From an uncultured Rickettsiaceae bacterium (GTDB lineage: Bacteria > Pseudomonadota > Alphaproteobacteria > Rickettsiales > Rickettsiaceae), in contig CAJQOD010000020.1 of the NCBI GenBank assembly GCA_905479865.1, forward strand, positions 1 through 64,000: a DNA stretch of 64,000 nt, written 5' to 3'. The notes under the pieces were generated by a model that did not search any database, was not told the DNA's origin, and worked only from the letters and a program-made list of their open reading frames with translations. This document shows, in pieces, positions 56,923 through 64,000 of this stretch. Every line of letters starts with the position of its first letter. The stretch's first letter is position 1. Both the position numbers and the translations under genes were made by a program.

Positions 56923-57813
56923 TTATATTCCCATCGTATGATAGAACTCAGGGTTATCTTCCCAGTTTTTACTCACTTTTACAAAAAGAAATAAATGCAC
57001 TCTGCGTCCTAGCAGTTTTTCGATATTGCCCCGGGCTGCAACACCTATTGCTTTAATTCTGCTGCCATTTTTACCTATAATCATATTTTTATGGGAATCT
57101 CTTGCGACGATAATTAGCTGACTAATCTTAACAGATCCGTCTTTTTGCTCTTCCCAGTTTTCATATTCCACTGTTAGATTGTAAGGGAGTTCCTGCTCCA
57201 GTTGGAGAAATAATTGTTCCCTGGTGATTTCACTGGCAAGGAAACGAGCGGGGAGGTTGGTCATGTCATCCTCCTCGTACGTCCATCCTGAGTTTGTAGC
57301 ATTGTCTTTTAAATATTCTAAGAAGCCATCTATGCCTTTGCCGCTAAGGGCGGAGATGTTGAAGATTCTAGATGCAGGTGCTGCTTTGTCTAAAAAGCTT
57401 ATATTATCGATAAAATATTTTGATTTCAGATCAATCTTATTCATCAAAAAGACGATTTTTTTACCCAGGGCAGATATTCTCTTTACGATCTCTCGGGTCA
57501 TATCATCCAGTTGCGCCGAGCTATCAATAATTAAAGTGATCATATCTGCATTGCCAAGGCTAGACCAGGCGCAGCGTACCATTGCTTTTTCAAGTTTTTT
57601 CTTTGGTTCAAAAATACCTGGAGTATCAAATAATACAAGCTGAATGTCACCGAGCGTAACTATACCTGTGATTATAGACCGGGTCGTTTGTACCTTTGGC
57701 GTAACTATTGAAATTTTTTGCCCGATAATATGATTAAGTAGGGTTGATTTGCCGGCATTTGGTTTGCCGATTATGCATACAGATAGAGATTTTTTCGATG
57801 TAGATTGAGTCAC
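56923..57813 (-). CDS. era: GTPase Era
   Basis: A 296-residue GTPase for 16S maturation and 30S assembly. G1 is GKPNAGKS (16-23), G3 is DTPGIF, G4 is NKID, and the C-terminal KH domain has [23 protein letters not shown]. The start codon is GTG at 57813, 11 bases after rnc ends; no ATG gives a complete G domain. The lepB-rnc-era order is the common one. Confidence 0.97.
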   Translation of the reverse strand: MTQSTSKKSLSVCIIGKPNAGKSTLLNHIIGQKISIVTPKVQTTRSIITGIVTLGDIQLVLFDTPGIFEPKKKLEKAMVRCAWSSLGNADMITLIIDSSAQLDDMTREIVKRISALGKKIVFLMNKIDLKSKYFIDNISFLDKAAPASRIFNISALSGKGIDGFLEYLKDNATNSGWTYEEDDMTNLPARFLASEITREQLFLQLEQELPYNLTVEYENWEEQKDGSVKISQLIIVARDSHKNMIIGKNGSRIKAIGVAARGNIEKLLGRRVHLFLFVKVSKNWEDNPEFYHTMGI

Positions 57814-57824
57814 AATTGGTTTTT

Positions 57825-58508
57825 TTAAAGCTTATCATTAATTTTTTTAAGCAACTTTCCAGCAGCATCTTTTTCTGCTTCTTTGATAGATTTACCCGTG
57901 CCGATCTGAGATTGATCAGGCACACTTACGCGTACGGTGAAAATCGGCGAGTGTACTACCCCTTCCTGTTTTATCACCTCATATTTCGGCATAATGTGAG
58001 ACCTACGTTGTAGCAATTCCTGCAGATATGTTTTAGGATCAGCGGCACTGAAATCTATATTCTCTATATGTTCTGCCCAAAGAGTAGTCACTATCGTGCG
58101 TGTGTGGTCGATATTACTATCAAGATATATTGCAGCCAGTAGTGCTTCCATAGTATTTTCTATATTATTGTGGTTTGATCTTCCTCCGGAAGTTTCTTCG
58201 CCTTTAGTCATAATAATATGATCTGCCAGACTTATTGTATCTGCGATTTTGACCAGGATATCCCTTGAAACTGCGTATGCCTTGATTTTCGCTATACGTC
58301 CCTCTTCGTAATCGGTGAATTTATTAAAGATCATTTCCGTTATAAGGAAACCCAAGATCGCATCTCCCAGAAATTCAAAACGTTCATAGTCACGCTTTAA
58401 ATTGTCGATCTGTTTTAGCGATGGGTGGCTTAGTGCTTCTTCTAGTAGAGTAGTATCATTGAATTTATAGTTTAGAGCAACTTCCAGTTTAGCAAAATTA
58501 TTTATCAT
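57825..58508 (-). CDS. rnc: ribonuclease III
   Basis: A 227-residue double-strand RNA endonuclease processing rRNA. The catalytic signature is [20 protein letters not shown], with [24 protein letters not shown] holding the other acidic residues. The C-terminal dsRNA-binding domain starts at [10 protein letters not shown]. The ATG at 58508 fits Rickettsia relatives and overlaps lepB by 11 bases. In-frame ATGs at 58523 and 58526 remain possible. Confidence 0.95.
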   Translation of the reverse strand: MINNFAKLEVALNYKFNDTTLLEEALSHPSLKQIDNLKRDYERFEFLGDAILGFLITEMIFNKFTDYEEGRIAKIKAYAVSRDILVKIADTISLADHIIMTKGEETSGGRSNHNNIENTMEALLAAIYLDSNIDHTRTIVTTLWAEHIENIDFSAADPKTYLQELLQRRSHIMPKYEVIKQEGVVHSPIFTVRVSVPDQSQIGTGKSIKEAEKDAAGKLLKKINDKL

Positions 58509-59304
58509 GGTCGGTATTTGCATCATATAGGTTATAAAATAGCCTGTTGAATCTTATTGATGAAATCCAAATGCCGATCCTTTCTATCTGCTTTATAAAA
58601 CCTGCGCTAGAGTTCCACAAAGGTTGCTCGGTTGAGAATAGAATAAATTGTCCTTTTGCGATCAGGTTTTTGAAAGGAACAGTACCCAGTTGATATCTGC
58701 TGTCTCCTGAATTGTCTCTATTGTCTCCCATAAAGAAATAATGCCCATCTTCAACCGTGTGCGGATCATAATTGCTACGATCTGTATCAAATACATGCTG
58801 CAAATATTTTGCTTTATATGAGAAGAAGCTCAGTCCGTTTGGGAGCGTTTCTTTAAACCTGATAAATTTTTGTCCGGCTTCATTTATGTAGCCTCCAACT
58901 TCTATCCTTTCGACAGCTACATCATTAATATAAGTTATGTCATTAATAATTTCGATCTTATCTCCAGGTAGGCCAATTAGTCTTTTGATATATCTTTCCT
59001 GCATGTTATGCGGAGGGCGCATGATGATAATGTCGCCGCGCTCCGGTTGGTCTGCTAAAATTCTTCCTTCAAACAGGTTTGGATTAAAAGGAATGGAGTA
59101 AATACTATATCCGTAATTATATTTAGTTGAGAATACGTAATCTCCTTCAAGGATGGTGCCGTTCATAGAACCTGTGGGAACATAGAATAGTTCAATAATA
59201 AACGTTCTAACAGCGAGTGCTAAAATTACTACCATAATTAAGGAGGTAATTTCTGACTTTACGATCCTATGGGATTTATTATTATTAGTTTCTGGTGTGT
59301 CCAA
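58498..59304 (-). CDS. lepB: signal peptidase I
   Basis: A 268-residue membrane protease removing signal peptides. One N-terminal helix (22-40) anchors it. The catalytic Ser is S46 in VPTGSMNGTI and the Lys is K107 in ERYIKRLIGLPGDK; MGDNRDNSGDSR closes the site. The start appears to be TTG at 59304, since the first ATG lies inside the anchor helix. First gene of lepB-rnc-era. Confidence 0.94.
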   Translation of the reverse strand: MDTPETNNNKSHRIVKSEITSLIMVVILALAVRTFIIELFYVPTGSMNGTILEGDYVFSTKYNYGYSIYSIPFNPNLFEGRILADQPERGDIIIMRPPHNMQERYIKRLIGLPGDKIEIINDITYINDVAVERIEVGGYINEAGQKFIRFKETLPNGLSFFSYKAKYLQHVFDTDRSNYDPHTVEDGHYFFMGDNRDNSGDSRYQLGTVPFKNLIAKGQFILFSTEQPLWNSSAGFIKQIERIGIWISSIRFNRLFYNLYDANTDHDK

Positions 59305-59376
59305 TGTGATTTTCCAATGTCTTATGTTAAAAACATCGTTATAATATCCTTCAAAGCAAATTAAATCTATATATTT

Positions 59377-60120
59377 ATGCGGATTAATACTAATTTCTCA
59401 TCGCCTAATTATGATATCAGGAGCAAAAAGGTACAATATATAATAGTTCATTTTACAGAAATGTCATTTGATGGTGCTCTTGATCGGTTGACAGATGCAG
59501 CAACGCAGGTAAGCGCACATTATATAATTAAGGAAAATGGAGAGATATTTCAGCTGGTTGCAGATGAAAACATTGCCTGGCATGCAGGCAAAAGTGCCTG
59601 GCATGGGGCAGAAGCTCTAAACCAGAATTCAATTGGAATTGAACTTGATAATTTGGGCAATTGTAAATTTACAGAAGCACAAATGCAAGCATGTCTTGCG
59701 CTTGGTAATGTGCTGATGAAAAAGTATGATATTCTGCCTGGCAGTTTCATAGGCCATTCAGATGTTGCCCCTGAGCGTAAAATAGATCCCGGTATATTTT
59801 TTGACTGGGAATTTTTCGCCAAAAACGGACTGGGAATATGGCATAATCTTCAAGCTCCTGATGAAGCTAAGCAGCTATTTAAGTTTGGCGATAAAGGAGA
59901 AAAAATAAAGCATTTGCAGCAAAGTTTAAAAAGGTTAGGTTATGGTATAGAGGATACAGGCATATTTGATGTACAGACCAATTTTGTGGTTAGAGCTTTT
60001 CAGTCAAAATTTTATCCGGAAATTATTCACAGGAAAGGGATAGAATTTTATAATAATGATAAATCTCAATATAGTTGGGATTTATTTTCAAAGCGTATTT
60101 TGGATAAATTACTGGCATAA
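59377..60120 (+). CDS. N-acetylmuramoyl-L-alanine amidase (Amidase_2)
   Basis: A 247-residue zinc amidase that cuts stem peptides from muropeptides. Zinc ligands are H25 (IIVHFTEM), H127 (GHSDVAPERKIDPG) and D137. A peptidoglycan-binding domain fills about 165-225 (GDKGEKIKHLQQSLKRLGYGIEDTGIFD). There is no signal peptide, so it may act in the cytoplasm like AmpD or reach the wall by another route. E. coli AmiD has the same two domains but is a lipoprotein. It implies that some peptidoglycan is made. Confidence 0.9.
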   Translation: MRINTNFSSPNYDIRSKKVQYIIVHFTEMSFDGALDRLTDAATQVSAHYIIKENGEIFQLVADENIAWHAGKSAWHGAEALNQNSIGIELDNLGNCKFTEAQMQACLALGNVLMKKYDILPGSFIGHSDVAPERKIDPGIFFDWEFFAKNGLGIWHNLQAPDEAKQLFKFGDKGEKIKHLQQSLKRLGYGIEDTGIFDVQTNFVVRAFQSKFYPEIIHRKGIEFYNNDKSQYSWDLFSKRILDKLLA

Positions 60121-60165
60121 AATTCCTCTTGAAGAGATAGCCTATATGTTATATGCTAATGCCCG

Positions 60166-60184
60166 CTCCTGAAAATTTCAGGAG
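60166..60184. other. perfect inverted repeat between the amidase gene and rpsB
   Basis: CTCCTGAAA and TTTCAGGAG surround one base at 60166-60184, giving a seven-pair stem with a five-base loop. It lies 45 bases after the amidase stop and about 95 before rpsB. Without a U-tract it may be a weak terminator or part of the rpsB leader, where S2 autoregulation would act. Confidence 0.4.
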
Positions 60185-60277
60185 TAAATTCACACGTATG
60201 AGCTTTGTTAGTCTGCTCTATTTGAGTAGTTTTGTAGTTTGTGCGGAGGTATAACTAACAAATATAGGAGATATTAT

Positions 60278-61315
60278 ATGTCTAACTTACCTAAGATTAG
60301 CATCAGTGATTTGCTGGATGCTGGTATTCATTTCGGTCATAAAACTTCACGTTGGAATCCAAAGATGGCACCGTATATTTATGGCGTCAGGGATCATATC
60401 CATATTATTGATTTGCAGCAAACAGTGCCGCTGATGCAGATTGCGCTACAGAAAATTTATGAAACTGTAAAAAATAATGGCAAAGTTCTTTTTGTTAGCA
60501 GTAAAATTCAGGCCACGGACTTAATTGCAGAATATGCAGAGAAATGCGGACAGTTCTATGTGAATAATAGATGGCTCGGTGGTATGCTTACTAACTGGGG
60601 TACTATTTCAAAGTCTATTAAAAAGCTGAATAACATTGAAAAAATTCTTGAAGATGAAGAGCAAATTGTTACTTTTACCAAGAAAGAAATATTAGAGCTA
60701 ACCCGTAAAAGAACCAAGTTACTTAGGTCTCTTGCCGGTATCAGAAATATTGGCGGTTGCCCGGATTTGATCGTGGTGATTGATACTAATAAAGAGCATC
60801 TGGCAGTTAGTGAGGCTGTAAAACTCGGTGTGCCGATTGTTGCTGTTGTTGATAGCAATTCAAATCCGGATAATATCGATTACCCGATTCCCGGTAATGA
60901 TGATGCCATTAGATCCATCAGACTTTACTGTAATTTATTTGCAGAAGCTGCTCTTGCCGGTATACAGGATGCGCTAGCTGATTCAGGCGTGGATGCCGGT
61001 CTTGCTCAAAAAGTAGAAGATAAGACTCTTGAGGGCGTAACTAAAATTGAAAAAATAGCAAAAGTTTCAAAGGCTAAGCCAAAAATTGAAATTCCTGTTA
61101 AAAAAATGGAAGACAAAAAATCTGTAGCTCCTAAAGAGACTGCTGCTCCTAAGAAACCGGTAGCTAAAAAGGCAGAAAAGGTTGAATCTCCTACTGAAAA
61201 AGTAGAAGACAAAAAACCTGCAGCTGCAAAAAAAGCCGCTGCCCCTAAGAAGCCGGTAGCTAAAAAGGCAGAAAAGGCTAAAGTTCCTGCTAAAAAAGTG
61301 ACAGACAAAAAATAA
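60278..61315 (+). CDS. rpsB: ribosomal protein S2 with a long Lys/Ala/Pro tail
   Basis: A 345-residue S2. The core (1 to about 245) is standard: [35 protein letters not shown] and [26 protein letters not shown]. About 100 residues of K/A/P/E-rich tail follow, holding [10 protein letters not shown] twice, as in histone H1-like proteins. E. coli S2 has 241. The ATG at 60278 has AGGAG at a good distance; the frame continues upstream to 60239 without a binding site. It leads the rpsB-tsf operon. Confidence 0.95.
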   Translation: MSNLPKISISDLLDAGIHFGHKTSRWNPKMAPYIYGVRDHIHIIDLQQTVPLMQIALQKIYETVKNNGKVLFVSSKIQATDLIAEYAEKCGQFYVNNRWLGGMLTNWGTISKSIKKLNNIEKILEDEEQIVTFTKKEILELTRKRTKLLRSLAGIRNIGGCPDLIVVIDTNKEHLAVSEAVKLGVPIVAVVDSNSNPDNIDYPIPGNDDAIRSIRLYCNLFAEAALAGIQDALADSGVDAGLAQKVEDKTLEGVTKIEKIAKVSKAKPKIEIPVKKMEDKKSVAPKETAAPKKPVAKKAEKVESPTEKVEDKKPAAAKKAAAPKKPVAKKAEKAKVPAKKVTDKK

Positions 61316-61338
61316 GTAATAAATATGGAGACTGAGTG

Positions 61339-62256
61339 ATGAATATAACTGCAGCGTTAGTTAAGGATTTAAGAATAAAAACAGGTGCCGGCATGATGGA
61401 CTGTAAGAAGGCACTCGTAGAGGTAAACGGTGACTTTGAAGCAGCAGTTGATTGGCTTAGAACAAAAGGTTTAGCTGCTGCTGCAAAAAAAGCTGGCAGA
61501 GTAGCATCTGAAGGTTTGACCGCCACTTGCGTAAAGGAAACCAGAGGTGCCGCAATCGAGATTAATTCTGAAACTGATTTTGTTGCTAAAAATGAGGCTT
61601 TTCAGAAGATAGTTAAAGAAGTTTCTGAGCTTGCTGCCGGGCAAGATAACCTAGAATCTTTGAAAGCAGCTATTACTAAATCAGGTAAATCTGTGGAAGA
61701 TGAGATTGTTGCAAATATTGCAACAATTGGTGAGAATCTAAATCTTCGTCGTATGCAGGTTGTATCTGTTAGTGATGGAATTATTGCATCATATATTCAT
61801 AATGTGGTAGCAGATGATATGGGCAAGATTTCCGTACTTGTAGCACTTGAATCTACCGGTGATAAGGTAAAATTGATGGAAGCCGGCAAACAAATTGCTA
61901 TGCATATTGCAGCAGCTCGGCCGGAATGTCTGAATAAAGAATCTGTAGATCCGTCTCTTGTTCAAAGAGAAAAAGATATTTTTACTGAGCAGTCAAGAGC
62001 TTCAGGTAAGCCGGATAATATCATTGAAAAAATGATTGAGGGTAGAATTCGTAAATTTCTGGAAGAAATAGTGCTTCTTGATCAGGTTTTTGTCATTGAC
62101 GGCAAGACAAAAATTTCAGATGTTGTCACCAATCTTGCAAAAGAGCTTGGCACATCAGTTGAACTTAAATCTTATGTAAGATTTGAGCTAGGCGAAGGCG
62201 TAGAGAAAGAAGAAAAGAGTTTTGCCGACGAAGTTGCTGCTGTAGCAAAAAACTAG
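61339..62256 (+). CDS. tsf: elongation factor Ts
   Basis: A 305-residue nucleotide exchange factor for EF-Tu. It starts MNITAALVKDLRIKTGAGMMDCKKALVE, with the exchange motif NSETDFVAKNEAF. The ATG at 61339 has GGAG eight bases upstream; a GTG directly before it is less likely. Second gene of rpsB-tsf, 23 bases after rpsB. Confidence 0.97.
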   Translation: MNITAALVKDLRIKTGAGMMDCKKALVEVNGDFEAAVDWLRTKGLAAAAKKAGRVASEGLTATCVKETRGAAIEINSETDFVAKNEAFQKIVKEVSELAAGQDNLESLKAAITKSGKSVEDEIVANIATIGENLNLRRMQVVSVSDGIIASYIHNVVADDMGKISVLVALESTGDKVKLMEAGKQIAMHIAAARPECLNKESVDPSLVQREKDIFTEQSRASGKPDNIIEKMIEGRIRKFLEEIVLLDQVFVIDGKTKISDVVTNLAKELGTSVELKSYVRFELGEGVEKEEKSFADEVAAVAKN

Positions 62257-62286
62257 GTATAGCTGATAAAACAACTTAAAGTATAT

Positions 62287-63630
62287 ATGCTTCAAAAGCT
62301 GAGATCAATACGCAAAAAGTATAAAATAATAATTGCTAATTTAGTACATAAAATAGCTATGCGTCTATACTACGTGTCTAGATTTTTTATATCTATATTA
62401 ATTAAGTATGCACTTTATTTAAATCCCAACAGAAAGCTTTTCTGGAACAACCTGGCAAAAATGGATTGTCAGGATGCGTGTTTACATAAAACACGGTTTT
62501 TTTTGTATGATACCATCCTTGATAAGCATAGTGAAATAGCAGTTGATTATATTAGAATATCAGAATCTAGGGATATTAATTTTACAATGCCTATTGTTAA
62601 TCCTAAAATCAAACTTTCTCCAAAATATAAATGTAAAGCAATGTTACCCGCTACTTACCTGGCAACAATTAAAAATGCACAGGTTTTTGCTAAAACAGAT
62701 TTGATAATAGTAAATAATAAAGTTTATTATGATGAAATTGATAGGAATAACATAAACTTATATGCAATCAAATCGCCCAATATAAGTAAAATCACCAAAG
62801 ACAAGGTTGCAATTAAAATTCCAAGGGGCTTTACAAAAACAATTGAAACAGGAATTCATCTTACTAAAGATCACTCTAAAAACTATTTTCATTGGTTGAT
62901 TGAGGTTTTACCCAGGTTGAGTCTTACCACTGAAGTAAATAAGGATGTACCGATTTTAGTTAGCAATTATCTTCCTACGCAATTTTATGAAGCATTGGAG
63001 GTTTGTAATAAAAATAATAGACAAATAATAAAGTTAAATGCTAATAAAAACCATGTAGTAAAAAATCTTTATTATCCATCACGCCTTTCGATTATAAATG
63101 ATAATTACGGGCAGCCAATTTATAATAGAGATGCTGTTTATTCACCAAACGGTATAAAGTTTGTACAAGATACTGTATTAAAGTCATTAAAGTGCGGGAA
63201 TAAAAAAGGAAAAAGGAAAATTTTTATTTCTCGCTCTGGTTCTGATTACAGGCAATTATTAAATTCAAATGAAATAGAAGAGTTTTTAATAGAGAAGGGG
63301 TTTGAAATAGTATTTCCTGAAAGTTTATCATTTTCCTCTCAGGTAAGAGTTTTTTCTGAAGCAGAAATAATTATTGGTCAGAGTGGTGCCGGTATGGCAA
63401 ATTTTATTTTTGCACCAAAGGACTGTAAGGTAATAGTAATGATGAGTGATGTACCAGAAAATAATTTGCAACTGTTCAATGCTCTTGCCACAGCAAGTAA
63501 TATTCACATGGAATTCATTATAGGAAAGCGTATCTCATTAAAAAGTAAATATACTATCCATGCAGATTTTTCTGTTGATACAATGGTAATGTCTAATTGT
63601 TTAGATAAGTTATTGAAGAGTAATAAATGA
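62287..63630 (+). CDS. glycosyltransferase family 61 (DUF563)
   Basis: A 447-residue protein. The GT61 core is in the second half: SKNYFHWLIEVLPRLSLTTEV, then KRKIFISRSGSDYRQLLNSNEIEEFL and IIIGQSGAGMANFIFAPKDCKVIVM with the conserved H..GA region. The first 100 residues include a possible membrane helix (FFISILIKYALYL). Members add xylose, mannose or other sugars. Here it begins 30 bases after tsf and overlaps a GNAT gene, so it likely opens a surface-glycan unit. Confidence 0.85.
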   Translation: MLQKLRSIRKKYKIIIANLVHKIAMRLYYVSRFFISILIKYALYLNPNRKLFWNNLAKMDCQDACLHKTRFFLYDTILDKHSEIAVDYIRISESRDINFTMPIVNPKIKLSPKYKCKAMLPATYLATIKNAQVFAKTDLIIVNNKVYYDEIDRNNINLYAIKSPNISKITKDKVAIKIPRGFTKTIETGIHLTKDHSKNYFHWLIEVLPRLSLTTEVNKDVPILVSNYLPTQFYEALEVCNKNNRQIIKLNANKNHVVKNLYYPSRLSIINDNYGQPIYNRDAVYSPNGIKFVQDTVLKSLKCGNKKGKRKIFISRSGSDYRQLLNSNEIEEFLIEKGFEIVFPESLSFSSQVRVFSEAEIIIGQSGAGMANFIFAPKDCKVIVMMSDVPENNLQLFNALATASNIHMEFIIGKRISLKSKYTIHADFSVDTMVMSNCLDKLLKSNK

Positions 63631-64000
63631 AGATAATTGGTAAGAATGTTGACCTTGTTGAGGTAAAAGTTGCTGATGCTGAATTTATACTTTCTTTAAG
63701 GCAAAACCCAGATCTAAATAAATATTTATCATTTGTAGATAATGATCTTAAGAAACAAAAGCAATGGTTGCAAAAATCAATATTTAATAAGAATGAATAT
63801 TACTATCTAATTAAAAATAAAAAAAATACACCAGTTGGAACAATAAGAATCTATGATATTAGAAATAATGTTTTTTGTTGGGGGAGTTGGATTATCCTAC
63901 CGGAGCATAGAAAATATTCTAGTTTAGAATCGATGTTTTTATTATTAAAATTTGCTTTTTTCGATTTGAATCTTTTGGAGACAAATTTTGATGTACGAAA
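63627..64000 (+). CDS. GNAT-family acetyltransferase, N-terminal part (runs off the window)
   Basis: An open frame starts at the ATG at 63627, overlapping the GT61 stop by four bases, and runs to the window edge (124 codons). It begins MKIIGKNVDLVEVKVADAEFILSLRQNPDLNKYLSF and continues with PVGTIRIYDI and WGSWIILPEHRKYSS, the pattern of RimJ/RimL-type GNATs that acetylate amino-sugars in glycan pathways. The C-terminus is missing. Coupling to GT61 supports a sugar acetylation role. Confidence 0.8.
   Translation, partial: MKIIGKNVDLVEVKVADAEFILSLRQNPDLNKYLSFVDNDLKKQKQWLQKSIFNKNEYYYLIKNKKNTPVGTIRIYDIRNNVFCWGSWIILPEHRKYSSLESMFLLLKFAFFDLNLLETNFDVR

Overview
The window looks like a piece of the main chromosome of an AT-rich, host-associated alphaproteobacterium, most likely of the order Rickettsiales. 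Four things point there: the gene order hemE - origin-like gap - PPSR - coaE - dnaQ (the layout known at the Rickettsia origin), split F0 b and b' subunits, a sodium/solute symporter fused to a histidine kinase, and an ELM1-family protein. The genome is not extremely reduced. It keeps LPS genes (lpxA, lpxD, lpxI, lptD), GDP-mannose synthesis, haem genes, Tat export and peptidoglycan turnover. No rRNA, phage, transposase or CRISPR array was seen. There is one tRNA (Glu).

Layout. 1-1.8 kb: the N-terminal part of a proline-rich repeat protein, with a CtrA-like box upstream, and an APH(6)-type kinase. 1.8-12 kb: sucCD, a SIMPL protein, recN, bamD, tatA, a flavin reductase, tRNA-Glu, an unknown helical protein, dnaJ and dnaK. 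12-17.4 kb: an HtrA-like protease, then a manC-manB-ELM1 cluster. 17.8-26.2 kb: the symporter-kinase, a LysE exporter, sucA-sucB and rlmH. 26.3-29.4 kb: the F0 ATP synthase genes and a DsbA-like lipoprotein. 29.6-37.1 kb: a small lipoprotein, lpxI-lpxA-fabZ-lpxD, fmt-def and hemJ-hemH-hemE. 37.15-37.52 kb: probable oriC. 37.5-45 kb: PPSR, coaE, dnaQ, a folate cyclo-ligase, cvpA, tatC, serS, a small membrane protein and a binding-protein/TRIC fusion. 45-49.3 kb: a YefM-YoeB toxin-antitoxin pair and iscR-nifS-iscS-iscU-iscA. 49.3-54.7 kb: xseA, lptD, a SurA-like chaperone and ksgA. 54.75-56.6 kb: a repetitive coiled-coil protein behind a perfect sigma-70 promoter. 56.9-64 kb: era, rnc, lepB, an amidase, rpsB, tsf, a GT61 glycosyltransferase and a partial GNAT gene.

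How it fits together. Genes point away from the 37.3 kb gap on both sides: an unbroken minus-strand block at 29.9-37.1 kb and a plus-strand block at 37.5-45.0 kb. This matches bidirectional replication from there. Envelope building is the strongest theme: lipid A synthesis, LPS and outer-membrane protein assembly, GDP-mannose, and the GT61/GNAT pair. Energy genes cover the 2-oxoglutarate to succinate steps of the TCA cycle and the ATP synthase membrane sector. The iron-sulfur operon has a near-perfect IscR site over its promoter, so feedback control seems intact. The least explained items are the two low-complexity proteins, the 8.1-8.8 kb helical protein with a basic tail, the binding-protein/TRIC fusion and the orphan symporter-kinase.
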